Source: Desulfocapsa sp.
Lineage (GTDB): Bacteria; Desulfobacterota; Desulfobulbia; Desulfobulbales; Desulfocapsaceae
Assembly (NCBI GenBank): GCA_029935315.1
Contig: JAOZKN010000002.1
Location: 18,284-82,283, forward strand
Reading direction: 5' to 3'
DNA length: 64,000 bases
Below, piece by piece: positions 39,218-47,700 of the stretch (positions within the stretch are counted from its first letter, which is position 1; the number at the start of each line of letters is the position of its first letter). The notes under the pieces were generated by a model that saw only the letters and a program-made list of their open reading frames with translations, was not told the origin of the DNA and searched no databases. The position numbers were made by a program, and so were the translations under genes.

Positions 39218-41419
39218 CTACGCATTGGAGTTGTATAATTTTGCAAAACCATCCATTCTGTTTTGCAGGGTCTTGGGAAGTTTCAATTTATATTTTTGCA
39301 GATATTCTGCAGCCATGCGGTGGGTGTTGAATATGGGGACATTGAGGCAGAGGTTCATGATTGCCTTGTCAAGGAAGTGAGATTTTAACTCAGGGCTATA
39401 ATATTCTTCAAGAACTCCGGGCAGCATGTTGTAAAAAGATGCTGAATCCTCTGGGTAGAGCAGAGCTTCAGGAGATTCTGAAAGATCGGCTTCATCCACA
39501 GGGCCTTCATGACCAAATTTCCAGCCAGTGAGGCCCTCATGGTATCCTTCCACCCACCAGCCATCCATAATGGAGAGGTTGGGGACACCGTTTAATGCGG
39601 CTTTCATGCCGCTGGTTCCCGATGCTTCCAGGGGACGTTTGGGGTTGTTGAGCCAGACATGCACACCTGCAACCATCAACTTGGCAATGTGCATGTCATA
39701 GTTTGGAATAAAAATAAGGTCGATAAGCCCATTGCTTTTTTCATGCAGTTCCTGCTGGTAGTCAAGGATCAGTTTGATCACAGACTTGCCTGGTTCGTCA
39801 GCGGGATGGGCTTTTCCGGAAAAGAGGAAGTTGATGGGCCAGTTATTATCTGTGGCAATCTTACAGAGGGTATCGATATTATCAAAGATCAGATCTGCTC
39901 GTTTGTAGGTGGAGAATCGTCTGGCAAAGCCGACAGTGAATACTTTGGGGCTGAGCCGGTTGCTATTGTCAATAATATTTGAGTAATAGTTGGGAGGATC
40001 AATCCAGGTGCTGGTCATCTGGTTGCGGTGTTCCATAAGCATATTGTTGACATACTCATAGAGGATGGCAGAATCTTTTTCCCAGGCACGGGACAGATAG
40101 GTTCGGAATCGGCTGTTGTCTTTTAGCTCTGCGGCTTTTTGTAGCACACCCGGATCATTGCGCCAATTTTTGAATTCCTGGAATGAGTCGAAAAGCTCAG
40201 CTCTGGCATCACTAATCCATGTCAGATGATGTACGCCATTGGTAATAGCCGAAATTTTGTCTGCAAAGAAAGGGAATTGTTTGTGTGTGACATCCCTGTG
40301 CAATCTGCTGACACTGTTGGCAGTACGGTTGACCCGCATGGCAAGGGTGGTAAAATTGTAGGAATGAGGGGAGTCGTCGTCATTGGCCAGAAGTTCAAGG
40401 ATATGTCGGCATGATTTGTGACTGATTCCAGCATAGACAGATTTGTTAAATCGGTCATGGCCAGCCTTCACAGGAGTATGGATGGTGTAGACTAATTTTT
40501 GTGAAACCTTTTCAGCGGCGTTCTCAATCTGTTCGTTGCTGGCCTGGGTGAAGTCACTGTGTCCTATGGTCTGGAGTAATTCTTCTGCAATAAGTTGCAG
40601 GGCAACAACAACACCATGCTGCTCATTAAGGTGCAGGGTCTTTGAAGTTATACCAAGGGCCTGCAGGACTGGTAGTATCCCGGTTCCCAGCATACGGCGC
40701 TGGGTTGCCTTGATAATCGAAGACTCTGAATTGTAGAGTTGTCCTGCTGCATCAGTGATGGCTTTCGGATTATCGGGAAGTGAAAAGTCAAGGAGGAGTT
40801 CCGGGACGAAAAAATCCAGGCTGTGATTTACTTCCATTTTCATCCAGACCTGGGCTGAAGCGATGGTTTCGTGGTCATGCTCGTTGAAAAAAGGAATTTG
40901 AATGTGTAGTGGCTGGTCGGGATTGTCGGGATCGCGCAGGAGGTAAAGGCCTGGGGTCTCTTCGGGATGCCATGCTACAATTTGAGAAATCTGACCAAGC
41001 TTTGAATCTACGATCTGGGAAAAATAGCCATGACGATAAAGAAGACTTACGGCAATTACAGGGATCTTGCAATCTGCAAAGCTTTTGAGGGTGTCGCCAG
41101 CCAGAACACCTAATCCTCCACCGTAACAGGGTATCTTCCCAGGACCATTGAAAAGCTTTTTCATGTAAGCTTTCAGGCGGGTATCTTTAGAATCCGTTTT
41201 TTCAAGATCGGTCAGTTTGCTTTTTATGGGGTGGAAAACATCAGGATCGGCTCCTATTTCCATGGAGATGTAGACCACCGAATTGCCGTCCGGGTTCGTG
41301 AGATTTTTCCAGACAGTGTCAAAAACCGATTGGGAAACACCAAAAAAAGTACCAAACTGATTGCTTGCGACTAAATCGTTGAGAGAAAAACTGCCGTTTA
41401 TTGAATTGTTATGCTGCAT
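39218..41419 (-). CDS. glgP: Alpha-glucan (glycogen) phosphorylase
   Basis: GT35-family enzyme releasing glucose-1-phosphate from glycogen. The 733-residue protein is of the shorter AlgP-like type (E. coli GlgP is about 815): VVYISMEIGADPDVFHP start, CYGGGLGVLAGDTLKS, LNEQHGVVVALQL, FVGFARRFSTYKRADL-like nucleotide-binding region and the PLP-lysine motif EASGTSGMKAALNG. It is monocistronic on the minus strand. With the tandem GlgC genes at 21-23 kb it indicates a storage-glucan cycle. Confidence 0.94.
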   Translation of the reverse strand: MQHNNSINGSFSLNDLVASNQFGTFFGVSQSVFDTVWKNLTNPDGNSVVYISMEIGADPDVFHPIKSKLTDLEKTDSKDTRLKAYMKKLFNGPGKIPCYGGGLGVLAGDTLKSFADCKIPVIAVSLLYRHGYFSQIVDSKLGQISQIVAWHPEETPGLYLLRDPDNPDQPLHIQIPFFNEHDHETIASAQVWMKMEVNHSLDFFVPELLLDFSLPDNPKAITDAAGQLYNSESSIIKATQRRMLGTGILPVLQALGITSKTLHLNEQHGVVVALQLIAEELLQTIGHSDFTQASNEQIENAAEKVSQKLVYTIHTPVKAGHDRFNKSVYAGISHKSCRHILELLANDDDSPHSYNFTTLAMRVNRTANSVSRLHRDVTHKQFPFFADKISAITNGVHHLTWISDARAELFDSFQEFKNWRNDPGVLQKAAELKDNSRFRTYLSRAWEKDSAILYEYVNNMLMEHRNQMTSTWIDPPNYYSNIIDNSNRLSPKVFTVGFARRFSTYKRADLIFDNIDTLCKIATDNNWPINFLFSGKAHPADEPGKSVIKLILDYQQELHEKSNGLIDLIFIPNYDMHIAKLMVAGVHVWLNNPKRPLEASGTSGMKAALNGVPNLSIMDGWWVEGYHEGLTGWKFGHEGPVDEADLSESPEALLYPEDSASFYNMLPGVLEEYYSPELKSHFLDKAIMNLCLNVPIFNTHRMAAEYLQKYKLKLPKTLQNRMDGFAKLYNSNA

Positions 41420-41671
41420 AATAGTATTTTAGTTTGACAATATATGAAGGACGGCAGTAGTGACGGGTTGTGCCGGCCAAGAGTAAAATCTGCTGAGTAT
41501 CTAAGGTCGTGCCTGTTTACCTACAAACGAAAAAAGGGTCGGACTGTTATGGAAATCTTCTTCAGGAGACTTTATCATGTGATACGCAAAACGTCTGGTA
41601 TTTTTTTCAGAAAAAAAGTAGAATCGGTAAATTGCGGGAAAAAAATGGATTGTTTCTTACAGGAGAAGTGA

Positions 41672-42184
41672 ATGGGCTGGGAATACAATAAATATATAAG
41701 TATTTTGTTGCTGAGTTTATTGCTGTTTCTGCCAGCCTGTGGTGGGAAAAAAGATGATAATCAGGCCTTGCAGCCGGTACAGAATAAAGAGGCACTTGGT
41801 CAGGAAGAGTCCCTTGAATCCGCGGCCATGGGTGTTATGGAAGGGCGGACTACTGGCCCCTTGTTGCCAGTTTATTTTGCTTTTGACAGTTCCTCAATCA
41901 GCCCGGATCAGAAACCGCGGATGAATGTGAATGCTCAGTTCCTGAAAGACCATGAAACGGTAACCATCCGAATTGAAGGGAATTGTGATCCGAAGGGAAC
42001 GCGAGAATATAATTTAGCTCTTGGTGAAAAACGAGCCTTGAGTGCCAGGCGATATCTTGTTACACTTGGTGTCTCTTCCAGTAGAATTACTACTGTGAGT
42101 CTGGGAGAGGAAAAAATGCTGCTTCACGGGCATGATGAAATGGCTTGGGCGCAAAACAGACGTGATGATTTTATTATAGAGTGA
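41672..42184 (+). CDS. pal: Peptidoglycan-associated lipoprotein Pal (OmpA family)
   Basis: A 170-residue outer-membrane lipoprotein with signal peptide and lipobox LPAC, a short linker, and an OmpA-like peptidoglycan-binding domain (YFAFDSSSISPDQKPRMNVN, EGNCDPKGTREYNLALGEKR, RRDDFII). An AGGAG site precedes the ATG. Pal normally belongs to tol-pal operons; no tolQRAB lies nearby. The 250 bases upstream contain no convincing gene. Confidence 0.92.
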   Translation: MGWEYNKYISILLLSLLLFLPACGGKKDDNQALQPVQNKEALGQEESLESAAMGVMEGRTTGPLLPVYFAFDSSSISPDQKPRMNVNAQFLKDHETVTIRIEGNCDPKGTREYNLALGEKRALSARRYLVTLGVSSSRITTVSLGEEKMLLHGHDEMAWAQNRRDDFIIE

Positions 42185-42332
42185 TAGTCTCGGAAGAAAA
42201 GCACTGCTTTCTACGTTGCTATGGACTTTTTTTTAGACTGGAAATGGTACTTTTAGGTTGGAAAATTTGGTGCGAGGAAGCTTTCCTGCACTATTTAACA
42301 TGTATTCAATTTATTGAAACAGGAGAGAGTTA

Positions 42333-42860
42333 ATGTTTAAACGTTTAATGGTTGTAGTGTGTTTAGTGGTACTGGCTGGTTTTACTGCTCAAAGCAGTGT
42401 CGCAAATGCTGCTGAAACCAAAGTTGGTGTGATGAATATCCAGAGGGTTCTTCTTGAGTCTATAGCTGGTCAAAAGGCAAAGGCTATTTTTGAAAAACGG
42501 ATGAATGAGTTGAAAACAAAGTTTCAAGATGAGCAGGATGCTATTGTTGCCTTGCAGCAGGAAATTGAGAAGAAAAGTTCTGCCTGGAGTAAAGATAAGC
42601 AAGCTGAAAAGGTTCGTGAGTTGCAGACAAAGCAGCGTGAGATGCAGGTGAAGAGTGAAGACGCCAAGATGGAACTGAGACAGCTTCAGGATAAAGAATT
42701 AGAGCCCATCCTTAAAATGCTGCAGACTGTCGTGGATACTTACGGTGAAAAGGAAGGTTATAGTGTGATCCTTGATTCTAAAGTGGCTGTACTCTATGCT
42801 TCTCCCGAGAATGATATCAGTGAAGCCGTGAAGAAAGAACTGGATAAGCGTTTAAAGTAA
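42333..42860 (+). CDS. skp: OmpH/Skp-family periplasmic chaperone
   Basis: A 175-residue exported protein: signal peptide (residues 1-26, cleavage after ANA), then a strand VGVMNIQRVLLESIAGQKAK, a long antiparallel coiled coil (45-140) and a C-terminal strand (YSVILDSKVAVLYAS), the jellyfish-like Skp pattern. It escorts outer-membrane proteins through the periplasm. AGGAGAG lies upstream and a strong terminator downstream. bamA and lpxD, common partners, are absent. Confidence 0.92.
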   Translation: MFKRLMVVVCLVVLAGFTAQSSVANAAETKVGVMNIQRVLLESIAGQKAKAIFEKRMNELKTKFQDEQDAIVALQQEIEKKSSAWSKDKQAEKVRELQTKQREMQVKSEDAKMELRQLQDKELEPILKMLQTVVDTYGEKEGYSVILDSKVAVLYASPENDISEAVKKELDKRLK

Positions 42861-42892
42861 TTCGTATTGCTCTGTAATTTTGAGTAAGTCCT

Positions 42893-42929
42893 AAACGGTG
42901 CAGGGGAATCTTTCCCTGCATCGTTTTTC
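42893..42929 (+). terminator. Rho-independent terminator after skp
   Basis: AACGGTGCAGGGGAA pairs with TTCCCTGCATCGTT with a TC loop, followed by TTTTTC. It lies 33 bases after the skp stop. Confidence 0.88.
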
Positions 42930-42959
42930 TTTGTACCCTACTTTAATAACCTACATCTT

Positions 42960-43784
42960 ATGCAACCTCTGGAATTCCTAAAATTTACCCCCAAAAATAA
43001 TTGCGGTGAATGCGGTTATCCTGCATGTCTGGCCTTCGCTGCAGCAGTCACCAAGGGTGGTGAAAATCCCGAAAAATGTCCCTATGTAGATGTTGCCGCG
43101 TTAGGAGATGCGTTTGCCATGACAGATCATGGTCAGGATGGCCTGGATGGGGTCGCAAAACGCCTGGACGAAAAAGATATGGCTCTGGTTACGTACCTGA
43201 AGAAAAAGACCAGTGGAATAGATTTTAGTAAGGCAGCAGAAAAAATTGGCTGTGTCTGGTCAGGTGCCGAAAAGGATTGCCTGCTGTTACAGTTTCTGGG
43301 ACGAGATGTGGAACTTTGTCATGATCAGGTGCTTATTGATGGAGAAGAAGTTGTAGATCCAAGAGATCAGATTTTACTCTATAACTATGTTTATTTTGGT
43401 GGGGGGGAGAAGCCTGCACAAGAATGGATTGGCATGGAATCCTTGCCAAATTCCATCTCAAAAGTGCGAACACTAAGGGTCTATTGCGAGGAACGCCTCG
43501 CCTCATTTTTCACCGGAAATACTGAAGGTTTTGTTGCGCATGCTCCGGCGCTGGGTGCAGTTCTGCAGGATAATCCTGAACAGAGCTGCAGTGCTGCTTT
43601 TCTCGTTTCGGTGCTTCCCCATTTACCAATGTTTGTGCTGTTCTGGGATGAGGAAAAAGAGGATAATTTCCCGGCAAAGGTGAAAGTCCTTTTTGATGAA
43701 AAGGTTATGGATTATTTAGATATTGAGTCACTTGTATTTGCCTGCGAACGTATGGCGGAACGGTGGGTGGGGCTTGCAGAATGA
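42960..43784 (+). CDS. DUF3786 protein with N-terminal iron-sulfur motif
   Basis: A 274-residue protein. The N-terminal about 45 residues carry CGECGYPACLAFAAAV plus a later KCP, the cluster motif shared with the large subunit of corrinoid iron-sulfur protein. The rest (about 60-270) matches DUF3786, with LLQFLGRDVELCHDQVLIDG and a TPARE-like domain centre. It is found in anaerobes. Function unknown; an electron-transfer or corrinoid-related role is plausible from the motif alone. Its stop overlaps the heptose kinase start by 4 bases. Confidence 0.83.
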   Translation: MQPLEFLKFTPKNNCGECGYPACLAFAAAVTKGGENPEKCPYVDVAALGDAFAMTDHGQDGLDGVAKRLDEKDMALVTYLKKKTSGIDFSKAAEKIGCVWSGAEKDCLLLQFLGRDVELCHDQVLIDGEEVVDPRDQILLYNYVYFGGGEKPAQEWIGMESLPNSISKVRTLRVYCEERLASFFTGNTEGFVAHAPALGAVLQDNPEQSCSAAFLVSVLPHLPMFVLFWDEEKEDNFPAKVKVLFDEKVMDYLDIESLVFACERMAERWVGLAE

Positions 43785-44803
43785 TAGCTGAACTTGAAGC
43801 GTTGACAGGTAAAATTTCCGGTAAGCGGATATTGGTGGTTGGAGATATCATCGTCGATCACTTTGTCCACGGATCCGTGAACAGGATATCACCCGAAGCA
43901 CCGGTTCCTGTTGTGAATGTGGATCGGGAAGAATACCTCCTTGGAGGCGGCGCTAACGTACTCCATAATATTTACTCACTTGGTGCTGAAGCCGTCTTAT
44001 GTGGAATTATCGGCGCTGATCCCATGGGCGATCGCCTGCAGGATTTATTGCATGAGCTTGGCGCATCCACAGAAGGACTCGTCACCGGCAAACGTCCAAC
44101 CACCGTGAAAACAAGGGTACTTGCACAGCGACAACAGATTGTTCGCTTTGATCGGGAGCAGACCGGTTCTCCTGCAGCAGCCACCATCCAGAAAATGATC
44201 GATTATTTTGCAGAAAATCTTGCTGCTTTTGATGGTGTTATTATCTCTGATTATTACAAGGGAGTTATCGGCAGGGATTTGATGGAAAACCTGATGACCC
44301 GGGTGAAAGCCATTGAAAAGCAAGAAGGGCGAATGATCCCTGTGGTGGTTGATCCAAAACCCGGTAAGCCCGAGCGTTTTAATGCGACCTCCCTGATTAC
44401 TCCCAACCAGCTCGAAGCTGAAAAAATGACCGGGATGGTGATTGACAGTAATGAATCTCTGAAAAAATCTGCAGAAATTCTTCTTGAAAAAGTTTCTTGT
44501 CAGGCAGTACTTATCACTCGTGGTGCGCAGGGCATGGCCCTCCTTGAAAAAGGCAGGCAATTACTCACTATTCCAACCACTGCCCGGGAAGTTTTCGATG
44601 TGACAGGAGCAGGTGATACTGTGATTGCAGCGCTGGCACTGGGGCTTGCAGCGGGAGCATCTTATGCGGATGCCGCAACACTTGCTAATATTGCAGCAGG
44701 AGTGGTGGTTGCAAAAGTTGGAACGGCGACAGTGACCCAGGAAGAATTGCTTGCTGTGCTGCATGGTGAAGATGCCGTGCAGACGGCATTTACTACTTTA
44801 TGA
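43781..44803 (+). CDS. rfaE1: D-glycero-beta-D-manno-heptose-7-phosphate kinase
   Basis: PfkB-family sugar kinase making ADP-heptose precursor for LPS inner core. About 340 residues corresponding to the kinase half of HldE only: RILVVGDIIVDHFVHGSVNRISPEAP start, GGGANVLHNI, and the catalytic DVTGAGDTVIAALALGLA. No adenylyltransferase half is fused. I start at ATG 43781, overlapping the DUF3786 stop. Confidence 0.94.
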   Translation: MIAELEALTGKISGKRILVVGDIIVDHFVHGSVNRISPEAPVPVVNVDREEYLLGGGANVLHNIYSLGAEAVLCGIIGADPMGDRLQDLLHELGASTEGLVTGKRPTTVKTRVLAQRQQIVRFDREQTGSPAAATIQKMIDYFAENLAAFDGVIISDYYKGVIGRDLMENLMTRVKAIEKQEGRMIPVVVDPKPGKPERFNATSLITPNQLEAEKMTGMVIDSNESLKKSAEILLEKVSCQAVLITRGAQGMALLEKGRQLLTIPTTAREVFDVTGAGDTVIAALALGLAAGASYADAATLANIAAGVVVAKVGTATVTQEELLAVLHGEDAVQTAFTTL

Positions 44804-44913
44804 GAATGGAAGTTTCGTAGAATGTTAGAATAGGGATGGCTAAGCTGATAAAGGGTTTGCTGGTTACTGGTTAAACTCGGTATCTTATCTTCGATAGCCC
44901 CCGCAACCGCTGT

Positions 44914-44987
44914 GTTACAACAGGTTACCGACAAACGTCCACGCTCGTACCTCGCTGCGGAATTGTTTGTCGGTAACCTGTTGCAAC
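44914..44987. repeat. Long hairpin palindrome downstream of heptose kinase
   Basis: CAACAGGTTACCGACAAAC (44918-44936) is a perfect 19-base inverted repeat of GTTTGTCGGTAACCTGTTG (44965-44983), extended to 23 bases with one mismatch, around a 28-base loop. No T run follows, so it is not a standard terminator. It lies in the 266-base spacer before yicC. Confidence 0.85.
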
Positions 44988-45069
44988 CCTTGCTACCAGG
45001 TAAAACAGAGAACAGTGTTTAATCAGTCCCCCCGTGACGGGAATAAAACGATGCCATCAAGGATAACAA

Positions 45070-45951
45070 ATGTCCAGTAAGAGTATGACCGGATTCGGTC
45101 GTGGAGAAGCAGAAACAAACGGCAGACGATGGACGGTGGAAATTCGTTGTGTGAATCATCGTTATCTTGATCTGAAAATCAAATTGCCCAAAGGCTATGC
45201 CGGTCTTGAAGAGCAGGTTCGTAAGCACGTAAGTGCTGTCCTCACTCGTGGCCGTGTGGATGTGATACTCTCTGTGAGTGGAGATTTCTCCGATCTTCAG
45301 GAGATAGAAGTCAATCACAGTCTGGCCACCACCTATCATGATGCGCTTACGAAACTTGCGGGTCAGTTGGCTCTGCAAAATGATACCTCCCTTTCTCGTC
45401 TGGCCTCTTATCCTGAGGTGTTGACCCTGAACCAACGGTCCGAGGCGCTGGACGATGTCTGGCCCCCTATGGAAAAGGCATTGCTCGAAGCACTCTCCAC
45501 CTGTGATCGGATGCGAAGTGAAGAGGGCGACGCCATGGCAGCTGATTTGCAGGAACGGCTGGATCAGTTTGCCGGGGTGATTCTTGAAATTGAGCAACGC
45601 ATTCCCGAGTTGTTAAAAGAGCGGGAAGAAAAGCTTCAGGAGCGGCTGCAGAAACTCCTTGGTAATGTTCAACTAGACCCTCAGCGGCTGGCGCAGGAGG
45701 TGGCAATTCTTTCCGATAAAACAGATGTTACTGAAGAAATTGTTCGCTTAAATAGCCATATTAATCAGTTTCGTGCCTTTCTGGCTTCAGAGGAAGCAAC
45801 GGGCAGGAAAATTGATTTTCTTCTCCAGGAATTCCTGCGTGAAGTAAATACCATGGCTTCCAAGATAAATGATGCGGACATCGCCCACCTCACTGTGAAC
45901 CTTAAGGCAGAACTTGAGAAGATGCGCGAGCAGATACAAAATATTGAGTAA
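45070..45951 (+). CDS. yicC: YicC family endoribonuclease-like protein
   Basis: A 293-residue protein with the full family pattern: [15 protein letters not shown] start, [17 protein letters not shown], and the conserved C-terminus [21 protein letters not shown]. coli YicC is linked to small-RNA turnover; the activity here is inferred. It heads a yicC-remA-gmk-rlmB operon, an order seen in many bacteria. Confidence 0.95.
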   Translation: MSSKSMTGFGRGEAETNGRRWTVEIRCVNHRYLDLKIKLPKGYAGLEEQVRKHVSAVLTRGRVDVILSVSGDFSDLQEIEVNHSLATTYHDALTKLAGQLALQNDTSLSRLASYPEVLTLNQRSEALDDVWPPMEKALLEALSTCDRMRSEEGDAMAADLQERLDQFAGVILEIEQRIPELLKEREEKLQERLQKLLGNVQLDPQRLAQEVAILSDKTDVTEEIVRLNSHINQFRAFLASEEATGRKIDFLLQEFLREVNTMASKINDADIAHLTVNLKAELEKMREQIQNIE

Positions 45952-45968
45952 TAACAGGGAGAATTTCC

Positions 45969-46250
45969 GTGCAGCTTATTAATGTAGGTTTCGGTAATAC
46001 CGTGATGGTTGAACGAATCATTGCCGTGGTAAACACCGGTTCCTCACCGGCCAGAAAATTAAAAGAACTTGCCAAAGATTCCGGTAAGCTGATAGATGTT
46101 ACAGAGGGCAGAAGAACCAGATCACTGCTGGTAATGGATTCCAACCATGTTGTCTTGTCTTCCATCCAGTCTGAAACCATCAGTCAGCGCCTGGGGTCAT
46201 TGCAACAGGAACCTTATATTCATGCGGCCAGGGAAGAAGGGGCTCAATAA
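45969..46250 (+). CDS. remA: RemA/YlzA family (DUF370) regulatory protein
   Basis: A 93-residue protein with [20 protein letters not shown] and [18 protein letters not shown]. In Bacillus RemA is a DNA-binding activator of matrix genes; in Desulfobacterota its role is not established. GTG start at 45969 behind CAGGGAGA. Position between yicC and gmk is the conserved one. Confidence 0.92.
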   Translation: MQLINVGFGNTVMVERIIAVVNTGSSPARKLKELAKDSGKLIDVTEGRRTRSLLVMDSNHVVLSSIQSETISQRLGSLQQEPYIHAAREEGAQ

Positions 46251-46254
46251 AAGA

Positions 46255-46866
46255 ATGGAAACAACTGGACAACTCTATATTCTTTCTGCGCCATCAGGTT
46301 GCGGGAAAACAACAATTCTTCGCAAGGTCATGGCCAATATCAATGGCCTTGCCTTCTCTGTTTCTCACACCACACGATCTCCAAGAAGTGGTGAAACAAA
46401 CGGTGTTGATTATCATTTTGTCACAGAGGAGGAATTTCACAGGATGCGCACTGAAGACCTCTTTCTTGAGTGGGCAGAAGTACACGGGAATTATTACGGT
46501 ACCAGTCGTCCAGCCGTTCTTGAGCAGTTGGAGAGTGGACAGGATATTATTCTTGATATTGATGTTCAGGGTGCTGCAATTATCAATGAAGATAAAAGTC
46601 TTGATGCTGTATCCATATTTGTTGCTCCGCCAACTCTTGCAGAACTTGAAAAACGTCTGCGTGGCAGGGGCACGGATTCCAGTGAAACCATTGCCCTGCG
46701 TCTGCAGAATGCTGCCAAAGAAATGACCGCAATATCACGCTATAAATACCTGGTGATTAATGACAGGCTAGAGGATGCAGTGCAGACCATGCAGTCAATA
46801 ATCATAGCTGAACGAAGCAGCTGTCGTCGATTAGCAGATGGTACATCCATACGGTTAGAAAAGTGA
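46255..46866 (+). CDS. gmk: Guanylate kinase
   Basis: Phosphorylates GMP to GDP. A 203-residue protein beginning METTGQLYILSAPSGCGKTT (P-loop), with SVSHTTRSPRSGETNGVDYHF GMP site and ILDIDVQGA. The open frame extends upstream through remA in another phase; ATG 46255 is right by homology. It overlaps rlmB by 4 bases. Confidence 0.97.
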   Translation: METTGQLYILSAPSGCGKTTILRKVMANINGLAFSVSHTTRSPRSGETNGVDYHFVTEEEFHRMRTEDLFLEWAEVHGNYYGTSRPAVLEQLESGQDIILDIDVQGAAIINEDKSLDAVSIFVAPPTLAELEKRLRGRGTDSSETIALRLQNAAKEMTAISRYKYLVINDRLEDAVQTMQSIIIAERSSCRRLADGTSIRLEK

Positions 46867-47693
46867 AAATGAAAAAAAATCAGGACAGAAAAAAAGAGCA
46901 TCCCAGGCAGGGAAATGAACGAAAAATCCGCATGAGCGATGATCTGCTCTGGGGGATTCATCCGGTTTTTGAGGCCCTGGAACAGGAAAGCGACAGGATC
47001 AGTGAGATCATTCTGGTAAAGGATCGTAAAGGCGGGAAGCGTGAAGATATCATTGAAAAGGCAAAGGCTGCAGGGATAAAAATTAACTTTGTGGCTGCTT
47101 TACGGCTCCTGGGTGAAAATGCATCCCAGGTGAGGCATCAGGGAGTTGTGGCGAAGATGTCACAGACCAGCCTTATGCCCTTTGACGATCTGCTGGATAA
47201 ATTTGAAAAACTGGTGCAGCAGGGCTTAAATCCGCGAATTATTGTGTTGGATACTTTGCAGGATCCGCACAATATCGGTGCCATTATCCGTTCGGCCCAT
47301 GCGTCCGGTTTTGACGGCGTACTCGTAACCCGTGAACGTTCCGCACCCATAGGTGGTACGGCTGCCAAATCAGCAGCAGGTGCCATGTCCCATATTGATA
47401 TCTGCCAGGTAACAAACCTGGCTCAGGCTCTGCAGTCCTTAAAAACAGTTGGCGCCTGGGTTTTTGGTGCCATTAAAGATGCGGATGCACAATCACTCTA
47501 TAAGGCAGATCTTGTGCTTCCTGCTTGTGTGGTGGTGGGGAGTGAAGGCTCCGGCATTCGTCCGCTGGTTCGGAAACAGTGCGATGTCTTACTTTCCATT
47601 CCCATGGAAGGGCAGCTTGATTCCCTGAACAGTTCTGTGGCCGCCGGAGTTATTATGTTTGAAATGCTGAGGCAGCGTCTCGAACGCTCGTAG
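46863..47693 (+). CDS. rlmB: 23S rRNA (guanosine-2'-O-)-methyltransferase RlmB (TrmH/SpoU family)
   Basis: A 276-residue SPOUT methyltransferase. A basic N-terminal extension (1-24) precedes the substrate-binding domain (LLWGIHPVFEALEQ) and the knotted SAM domain (VLDTLQDPHNIGAIIRSAHA, VGSEGSGIRPLVRKQCD, LNSSVAAGVIMFE). RlmB specificity (G2251) is inferred from overall pattern. Start is GTG 46863 or ATG 46869; ATG 46934 would remove the basic extension. Confidence 0.92.
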   Translation: MKMKKNQDRKKEHPRQGNERKIRMSDDLLWGIHPVFEALEQESDRISEIILVKDRKGGKREDIIEKAKAAGIKINFVAALRLLGENASQVRHQGVVAKMSQTSLMPFDDLLDKFEKLVQQGLNPRIIVLDTLQDPHNIGAIIRSAHASGFDGVLVTRERSAPIGGTAAKSAAGAMSHIDICQVTNLAQALQSLKTVGAWVFGAIKDADAQSLYKADLVLPACVVVGSEGSGIRPLVRKQCDVLLSIPMEGQLDSLNSSVAAGVIMFEMLRQRLERS

Positions 47694-47700
47694 CAATTCC

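Noticed and set aside
41444..41671. Open frame of 75 codons just before pal
   Set aside because: Its product is basic and of low plausibility, there is no ribosome-binding site, and it ends exactly at the pal start where a clean AGGAG site for pal lies inside it. Probably chance.
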